Origin: Mycoavidus cysteinexigens
GTDB lineage: Bacteria; Pseudomonadota; Gammaproteobacteria; Burkholderiales; Burkholderiaceae
NCBI RefSeq assembly: GCF_003966915.1
Contig: NZ_AP018150.1
Location: forward strand, 310,001 to 374,000
Direction of reading: 5' to 3'
DNA: 64,000 nucleotides
Shown here in pieces: positions 58,001 to 64,000 of this stretch (position 1 is its first letter; every line of letters starts with the position of its first letter). The notes under the pieces are model-generated. The model was not told where the DNA came from. It ran no database searches and saw only the letters and a program-made list of their open reading frames with translations. Position numbers and translations under genes: made by a program.

Positions 58001-58905
58001 GAGCCCTTGTGCACACCTTACGCGGACATACCTCCTATGTTAATAGCGTGGTGTATTCGCCGAGCGGAACGCAGGTCGCCTCGGGGAGTGATGACAATAC
58101 GGTTCATCTGTGGGACGCTCAAAGCGGCGCCCTTGGTCACACCTTACGTGGACATACAGAAGCTGTTAGTAGCGTGACGTATTCGCCGAGCGGAATGCAG
58201 CTCGCCTCTGGCAGTGGTGACAAGATGGTACGTCTGTGGGAGGCGCAAAGCGGAACCCTTGTGCACACCTTACGCGGACATACCTCCTATGTTAATAGCG
58301 TGGTGTATTCGCCGAGCGGAACGCAGGTCGCCTCGGGCAGTTATGACTGTACGGTACGTCTGTGGGAGGCGCAAAGCGGAATCCTTGTGCACACCTTACG
58401 CGGACATACCCTCGGTGTTATTAGTGTGGTGTATTCGCCGAGCGGAATGCAGTTCGCCTCGGGCAGTGCTGACAATACAGTGCGTCTGTGGGAGGTGCAA
58501 AGCGGAACCCTTGTGCACACCTTAAAAGGACATACCGACTTTGTTAGTAGCGTGGTGTATTCGCCGAGAGGATCTGAGCTTGCCTCGGGGAGTTCTGACA
58601 AGACCATACGTGTGTGGGAAGTGTATTCGGGTGCTTGTCTAAAGGTGATTCAAGAGTTTACAGGGGAGGTCAATAGCGTAGCGTGGAAATGGAGGCATAA
58701 CGAGGCCTATTTATTGAGTGGGAGTGCTGATAATTCATTGCGTGCGTGGGAGTTGAAAAAGGATGGAGGAGAGTATAAGGCGATGCTGTGCTGGAGTACG
58801 TGGCATGGAGTACTGATGGTGAGGGACACATTATTGGAAGGAGTAGTAGGGTTAAGCGAAATGAATAAGAAACTGTTAAAACAGAGAGGAGCTGCGTTAG
58901 CGTAA
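55006..58905 (+). CDS. NLR3: beta-motif-like - NACHT - pentapeptide - WD40 protein
   Basis: A 1299-aa paralogue of NLR1 without the TPR domain. The first ~45 residues are polar and probably disordered. A weaker version of the beta motif lies at about 48-72 (VSIPVSGSNHQVEVHYHG). Then NACHT with Walker A GEAGSGKSTFNRYLA (about 166), Walker B FIFILDGYDEIK (about 238) and IISSRPEYL; the FIHKSLRDYFVARALWEEL element; pentapeptide-like repeats (about 593-650); WD40 array (about 694-1250) with one truncated, twelve full near-identical and one diverged unit; a tail GLSEMNKKLLKQRGAALA like that of NLR1. The ribosome site is weak (GGGTAG). Ligand and output unknown. Confidence 0.84.
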   Translation: MSPINPSQNTQPSLASYFPQIDSSFSNKRARPDSMHEAYDAEMQSVTQTSIGLVSIPVSGSNHQVEVHYHGTGLDLTLLETLIRQQNFALQPNTVPLANLGESIETMRQNYLSVLQVDETIRDALSLYVGPEGKAVGSVESGERFDLRHKLNAFLESDKKVFLLLGEAGSGKSTFNRYLARQLWANYELADKKEDERIPVFIQLTTLKDPNENLLTEYFTEEGFSKEQIQQLRQSRRFIFILDGYDEIKHRQRVFYTDNKLDKWDAKVIISSRPEYLGPSYQSKFYPSGQARVFEECELAQFSKAAIRGYIESHVRHAKSKWNVEQYQSALSHPDLQALIGNPFLLKVVLEVLPSLGSKEGSSNRNSYTRGALYEQFAKNWFGRSQSRLQGIQLTREEQKTFNRLAEEDFVEHGIHFSQEFALALYKKQVLVATYSTGQASEGQEWGHFLSNDDEKTRLLRFNAPLSRKGNQYRFIHKSLRDYFVARALWEELGSGAKSHEVELSKKLGVIRNVRPVWESLGEGFEFESSVQFNALNVVEDPAVQSFLVERVQEDRVLLKALLAWVKVSKSREDVKRGASNALTVLVKAGVQFNGCDLRGIQVPGSDLSNGVFDSAQLQGSDLSGANLRAIWLREANLNGSQMSGVQFGEWPYLKEEGVVNSCAYSPDGKICAMGLGNGTIRVYATSNWEKIHTLRGHTFSVRGVVYSPSLRGHTNSVLSVAYSPSGLQLASGSYDCTVRLWDAESGALSHTLAGHTSNVTSVAYSPSGLQLASGSYDCTVRLWDAESGALSHTLEGHTNRVNSVAYSPSGMQVASGSHDQTVRLWDVESGALAHTLAGHTSNVISVAYSPSGLQLASGSYDKTVRLWDAESGALSHTLEGHTNWVNSVAYSPSGTQVASGSHDRTVRLWDAESGALAHTLAGHTSHVYSVAYSPSGSQIASGSWGGTMHLWEAQIGALGHTLRGHTEAVSSVTYSPSGMQLASGSYDKTVRLWEAQSGALVHTLRGHTSYVNSVVYSPSGTQVASGSDDNTVHLWDAQSGALGHTLRGHTEAVSSVTYSPSGMQLASGSGDKMVRLWEAQSGTLVHTLRGHTSYVNSVVYSPSGTQVASGSYDCTVRLWEAQSGILVHTLRGHTLGVISVVYSPSGMQFASGSADNTVRLWEVQSGTLVHTLKGHTDFVSSVVYSPRGSELASGSSDKTIRVWEVYSGACLKVIQEFTGEVNSVAWKWRHNEAYLLSGSADNSLRAWELKKDGGEYKAMLCWSTWHGVLMVRDTLLEGVVGLSEMNKKLLKQRGAALA
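57088..57135 (+). repeat. Truncated WD40 unit (16 codons)
   Basis: The unit stops after LRGHTFSVRGVVYSPS and the next unit begins at once, so 78 of the 126 bp are missing, in frame. Confidence 0.85.
57136..58647 (+). repeat. Twelve tandem 126-bp WD40-coding repeats in NLR3
   Basis: Exactly 12 x 126 bp. Higher-order structure is visible: two-unit blocks repeat (the LAGHTSN + LEGHTN pair twice, the LRGHTEA + LRGHTSY pair twice), so a 252-bp period overlies the 126-bp one. Units 1 and 2 are identical for most of their length at nucleotide level. Confidence 0.9.
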
Positions 58906-59061
58906 AGTCTATAAGTGCGCAGTTATATGCGTATGTATTTGCATCTTTACGGTATGTGTACAGTTGTAAATTTCACTTAATTGCGAGAGGGGCTATGGCA
59001 TAGCGTTGTATGTATGCTGTAGTTGCTTATAAAACGCTTGAGCGTGTCAGAAACTAATGAG

Positions 59062-60400
59062 ATGGTCCCCCCACTGTCTAAACTGTTTAAGTTAGTGGGG
59101 AATTTTACGGAGGCCATCAATGGATAAGGTAACGCTAATAGGAATCGATTTAGGTAAGACATCCTTTCATCTTCATGGACAAGACAAAGCAGGAAGGATG
59201 ATGTTTCGCAAGAAAGTGACGCGCAAGCAATTGCTGACGTTTTTCAGCAACTTTCATTAAATCACAGTGGTCATGGAAGCGTGCGCTGGAGCCCACCATA
59301 TGGCTCGCAAGCTGAAGGAATTCGGGCATCAGGTTAAACTCATTTCTCCGCAATTTGTGCGCCCATTCGTCAAGAGCAACAAGAATGACTTTGCAGATGC
59401 CGAAGCGATTTGTGAAGCGGCCTCAAGGCCTTCAATGAGATTTGTGACGCCAAAGACAGAATCGCAACTCGCATTATCTGCTCTGCACCGAGTACGCGAA
59501 GCGTTGATTAAGGATAGAACTAGCACAATCAATCAGATTCATGGTTTTCTGCTCGAATTTGGTGTGAGTTTGCCGGTTGGACACGCGGTTATTAAGCGTT
59601 TGCCTGCCCTATTAGCTGAACACCCACTGCCACCCCGGTTAGTGGCCATGCTAGAACGGTTGCACGCGCACTATAAGTATCTCGCTGAACAAGTAAGCGA
59701 TATCGAGAAGGAATTGCACACGCAATTGGCCGATGACGAGATTGCCCAGCGGCTCATGACCATTCCAGGTATTGGCCCGATTACAGCGAGCGTGCTTGCG
59801 GCAGATATGGGCGATGGGAAACAATATGGTTGTAGCCGAGATTTTGCCGCATCTATCGGGCTTGTGCCGCGCCAATATAGTACGGGCGGTAGAGCCAACT
59901 TGCTGGGGATTAGTAAACGTGGCGATAAAAATATCCGCCGGCTCCTTGTGCAATGTGCTCGTTCCATTATGAAAAACGCTGATAAACGTGTCGATCAGCT
60001 TAGCCTCTGGATACAAATCATGCTGACACGACGACACTCGAATGTCGTCGCCTGTGCACTCGCCAATAAGCTGGCAAGAATCGCATGGGCAGTTGTTGCT
60101 CGCCATAAAGTGTTTGAAGAAAAGGCTTTTGTCATGCCTGCTTAAGCATGTTTTTTTAACAATTTATTAACACCCACCCACTGGTTTTGCGAACGCTGAA
60201 ATTTGATGACGTAAACGGCACAGAGGCCCGGTGAAGAACCTGTTCACACAATAAGTCACTAAGACTGAGAAATTTTTTAGGATCACTGGGCGCGGCTCTC
60301 ATCGTGGAGCAGGGAGATTTCTCCCTACAATGACTCCGAATAGATTTAGGCAAGCCACCACAGCATCAAAAATCAGTCTTGCAAAAAACGGGGGGACCAT
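59062..60400 (+). mobile_element. IS110-family insertion sequence
   Basis: About 1.34 kb bounded by an 11-bp inverted repeat, ATGGTCCCCCC at 59062-59072 and GGGGGGACCAT at 60390-60400, enclosing a single IS110-type transposase frame. The inverted repeat fits the IS1111 subgroup. Its right end abuts the IS256-type element. Confidence 0.75.
59120..60145 (+). pseudogene. IS110-family transposase with in-frame stop
   Basis: The reading frame starts at ATG 59120 (LIGIDLGKTSFHLHG, holding the first DEDD Asp) behind a GGAGG site and is cut by TAA at 59258-59260. It then continues in the same frame through VMEACAGAHHMARKL, NKNDFADAEAICEA and the C-terminal MTIPGIGPITASVLAADMG and FAASIGLVPRQYSTGG blocks. 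The stop separates the first catalytic Asp from the rest, so transposase is probably not made unless read through. A GTG at 59267 could start only the truncated part. Confidence 0.85.
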
Positions 60401-60401
60401 A

Positions 60402-61721
60402 GATTTGTGTGCAGAGGAATTCATCTGATAATAGAAGTAATAAAAAAGGAATCCTATGACAAAGTTAGACGAAGGACTATTAGATAAAATCTTAGAAGGA
60501 GTAGATCCGTCGAATCCGCAATCGCTATTTACAGAGGCCGGGTTATTTGGTCAGCTAAAAAAAGCATTAGCAGAGAGAATGCTGCAAGCGGAATTAGACC
60601 ATCATCTTGCTCAAGAGCGGAATGCGGGAGAAATAAAAAGTAACTATAAGAATGGGAGTAGCAAGAAGACAGTATTAGCGTCTCAGGACAAGATAGAGTT
60701 GAATATACCTCGAGATCGGGAGGGGAATTTTGATCCACAATTGATAGCGAAGCACCAAAGACGCTTACCTGGGTTCGATGATAAGGTGATTTCCCTGTAC
60801 GCAAGGGGTTTACCGGTAAGAGAGATCCAAGGGCATCTGACGGAACTTTATGGTCTAGAAGTCTCGCCAGACCTAATCTCAAAGGTGACCTCAAGCGTAA
60901 TGGATGAGGTGACTGAATGGCAGAATCGTCCGTTGGAGTCCGTGTATCCGTTGGTATTTTTTGATGCACTGCGAGTGAAGATACGGGATGAAGGCAGCGT
61001 AAAGAATAAAGCGGTTTACCTGGCGCTAGGTGTAAGACCCGATGGCCTGAAAGAAATTTTAGGCATCTGGGTAGAGCAGACTGAAGGGGCAAAATTCTGG
61101 CTTAGGGTGATGACAGAACTCAAAAATCGGGGCGTGACGGATATCTTGATTGCTGTAATAGATGGGCTCAAGGGGTTTCCAGAAGCGATCACAGCCGCTT
61201 TCCCGCAAACGCAAATTCAGACCTGTATTGTCCATTTAATACGGAATAGCTTGGAGTTTGTGAGCTGGAAAGACCGCAAAGCGGTGGCGGCAGAATTGAA
61301 AACGATTTATCGAGCCACGACCGAAGAGGAAGCGGCTCAAGCGCTTGAAGCCTTTGCCAATGGCCCATGGGGCCTCAAATATCCGCCCATTGCTTCAATT
61401 TGGCAACGTCATTGGCAAGAAGTTATTACGTTTTTTGCCTACCCCCTGGAGGTTCGTAAAATCATCTATACAACGAATGCCATTGAAAGTCTGCATATGC
61501 GCGTGCGTAAGGTGATTAAAAATCGAGGCCATTTCCCTAACGACCAAGCCGCTATTAAATTAATTTATTTAGCCTTGCGCAATATCTCTAAGGAGTGGAA
61601 AATGCCTCCGATTATATGGCGAGCAGCTAAAATTCAATTTGCCATCTTATTTGGCGACCGATTTACTGTTTCTTTAGCATGAGACTGTAATTTCTTGGTG
61701 AGGCTTCATCGCACACAAAAA
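60402..61721 (+). mobile_element. IS256-family insertion sequence
   Basis: About 1.3 kb around an intact transposase. TTTGTGTGC at 60404-60412 and GCACACAAA at 61711-61719 form short terminal inverted repeats; exact ends are uncertain by a few bases. Confidence 0.7.
60456..61682 (+). CDS. IS256-family transposase
   Basis: Intact 408-aa Mutator-like transposase. DDE residues are visible in VFFDALRVK, IAVIDGLKGF and NAIESLHMRVRK, with the CIVHLIRNSL block between the second Asp and the Glu. Probably functional. Confidence 0.93.
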   Translation: MTKLDEGLLDKILEGVDPSNPQSLFTEAGLFGQLKKALAERMLQAELDHHLAQERNAGEIKSNYKNGSSKKTVLASQDKIELNIPRDREGNFDPQLIAKHQRRLPGFDDKVISLYARGLPVREIQGHLTELYGLEVSPDLISKVTSSVMDEVTEWQNRPLESVYPLVFFDALRVKIRDEGSVKNKAVYLALGVRPDGLKEILGIWVEQTEGAKFWLRVMTELKNRGVTDILIAVIDGLKGFPEAITAAFPQTQIQTCIVHLIRNSLEFVSWKDRKAVAAELKTIYRATTEEEAAQALEAFANGPWGLKYPPIASIWQRHWQEVITFFAYPLEVRKIIYTTNAIESLHMRVRKVIKNRGHFPNDQAAIKLIYLALRNISKEWKMPPIIWRAAKIQFAILFGDRFTVSLA

Positions 61722-61809
61722 TAATGACAGGCTCAAACGCTTTTAATCCAAGAGCCTGTTGTCAACAGCGATTTAAAACTGATACACCCCACTGTACTGA
61801 CTACGCTTT

Positions 61810-63092
<1,283 letters not shown>

Positions 63093-63203
63093 TTAGTTCC
63101 GACTTGATCGTACAGTAAGGCCTTGCCAAATGGTGGGGTTATCCGGTTTGATAGAGGTGCGAATCTTTATTAAACCAGCGCGTAAGCGCGTAGGAATAAC
63201 CCC

Positions 63204-63626
63204 ATGTATAGTGTTCATCAAAATATCATTAAACACAAGGTCGGCTTGCTCAATTTGGCAACAGAACTTGGTAACGTGTCTCGCGCCTGTAAGGTGATGG
63301 GATTTTCCCGCGATACATTTTATCGGTATCAAACGGCGGTAGAAACAGGCGGAGTGGATGCTCTGATCGATGCCAATCGTAGAAAGCCCAACCTTAGAAA
63401 TTGTGTTGAAGAAGCCACCGAAATAGCGGTAGCTGACTTTGCTTTGGAACAACCTGCTTTTGGCCAAGTCCGAGTCTCCAACGAACTACGTAAGCGGGGT
63501 ATTTTTGTTTCCCCATCGGGAGTACGGTCAGTTTGGCTACGGCGCGATTTAGAGTCATTTAAAAAGCGCCTTTCAGCGCTGGAGAAACACATTGCTGCAA
63601 CAGGTGCGTATTTCAGCCTATCGTGA
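63204..63626 (+). pseudogene. IS481-family transposase, N-terminal fragment
   Basis: 140 aa with VHQNIIKHKVGLLNLATELG, the ACKVMGFSRDTFYRYQ helix-turn-helix and FGQVRVSNELRKRGIFVSPS, all typical of the IS481 N-terminus. After ALEKHIAATG the family sequence stops at about 63605, where IS21-type terminal repeats begin; the DDE domain is missing. Confidence 0.8.
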
Positions 63627-63698
63627 CCGTCCATTTCAGAAGCGTGACCGGTCATTTCAGATTTATCGTGACCGCTGATTTCAGAATTTTCGTGACCG
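63622..63698 (+). repeat. Terminal repeats of a second IS21-family element
   Basis: CGTGACCG occurs at 63622, 63643, 63667 and 63691, with TTTCAG between most copies. Spaced 21-24 bp, they resemble the multiple terminal repeats that bind IstA in IS21-family elements. Confidence 0.65.
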
Positions 63699-63816
63699 AT
63701 TTTAGGTAAGATTTTTGAAATCGGAAAGCTAGAAATGATCGGCGATTTGATAAGCCTATAGGCAGGCGAAGGTAATTTGAACAACCCGGTATCGTGTGCG
63801 CTTTTTAGGTATGCGA

Positions 63817-64000
63817 TGCCAAGTCGACGAATTACCATGCGCAAAGTTAAAGAAGTATTAAGGCTGCGGTATGAATGCCGCTTGTCGCTAGAGGCGATAG
63901 CCCGGGTCCTATCGCTCTCTAAAGGTGTTGTCGCCAAGTACATTAAGCTTGCTAGCCAAGCGGGTTTGGCCTGGGAAGAGGCGCAAGCGCTAGACGAAAC
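63817..64000 (+). CDS. istA: IS21-family transposase IstA, N-terminus (runs off window)
   Basis: Starts at ATG 63817 (PSRRITMRKVKEVLRLRYEC) with the resolvase-like helix-turn-helix LSLEAIARVLSLSKGVVAKYI and continues beyond the window. It belongs with the terminal repeats just upstream; orientation is opposite to the truncated istA at 62.6 kb. Confidence 0.75.

Noticed and set aside
57088-58647. Regular tandem repeats that could suggest a CRISPR or satellite array
   Set aside because: The period is 126 bp in one continuous reading frame giving WD40 units, with no spacers of unrelated sequence.
43524-58905. NLR genes as ordinary bacterial WD40 scaffold or kinase-like regulators
   Set aside because: All three have clear NACHT Walker A, Walker B and sensor motifs directly before the repeats; no kinase motif is present.
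60529-61092. Minus-strand frame of 187 codons inside the IS256 element
   Set aside because: Fully antisense to an intact transposase and without protein-like features.

Overview
The window looks like a chromosomal segment of a Burkholderiaceae bacterium (Betaproteobacteria). The evidence is gene order and protein type: lysA-lptM-cyaY-mrcA-pilM..Q-aroK-aroB-dgt, an mla phospholipid-transport operon running into murA and a complete his cluster, then tatABC, petABC and sspAB. GC content looks moderate (around half) rather than the high GC of free-living Burkholderia. Some loci look pared down, mobile DNA is frequent, and there are eukaryote-like repeat proteins (ankyrin, WD40, NACHT). Together these suggest a host-associated relative; an endofungal symbiont of the Mycoavidus type is my best guess, but this is inference without a database search.

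Region 1 (1-38.65 kb) is dense housekeeping DNA: cytochrome c maturation (resB, ccsB), lysine/peptidoglycan synthesis (lysA, mrcA), a reduced pilM-N/P-Q competence/pilus locus, aromatic synthesis (aroK, aroB), dgt, ompW, mlaFEDACB with a second ABC exporter, murA, hisG-D-C-B-H-A-F-I-E, tatABC, an HtrA protease, a Nif3-like protein, the cytochrome bc1 operon and sspAB. Two orphan genes with Ser/Thr/Pro-rich N-termini (2.9-3.6 kb, one with ankyrin repeats; 15.05-15.68 kb) interrupt it and could be secreted effectors.

Region 2 (38.9-58.9 kb) is an accessory island and the most interesting part. It encodes five related modular proteins: a 234-aa and an 853-aa protein without NTPase domains, and three giant NLR-like proteins (1282, 1938 and 1299 aa) built as N-terminal sensor/adaptor segment - NACHT NTPase - pentapeptide-like segment - WD40 propeller(s) - conserved tail. 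A short beta-rich Q/G/N motif of about 27 residues occurs just before the NACHT of NLR1, in weaker form in NLR3, and twice at the C-terminus of both small proteins. This resembles, in architecture only, the HET-S/NLR amyloid signalling pairs of fungi. WD40 repeats in NLR1 and NLR3 are nearly identical 126-bp units that differ at a few recurring positions, as in fungal HNWD recognition genes. The island carries a truncated tRNA-Thr, a tRNA-His 3' fragment, ~406-bp direct repeats around NLR1, a 131-bp inverted repeat and two remnants of one IS66-type OrfA.

Region 3 (59-64 kb) is a nest of insertion sequences: an IS110-family element with an in-frame stop, an intact IS256-family element, an IS21 remnant (istB plus truncated istA), a truncated IS481-type gene, and the start of a second IS21-family element running off the window.
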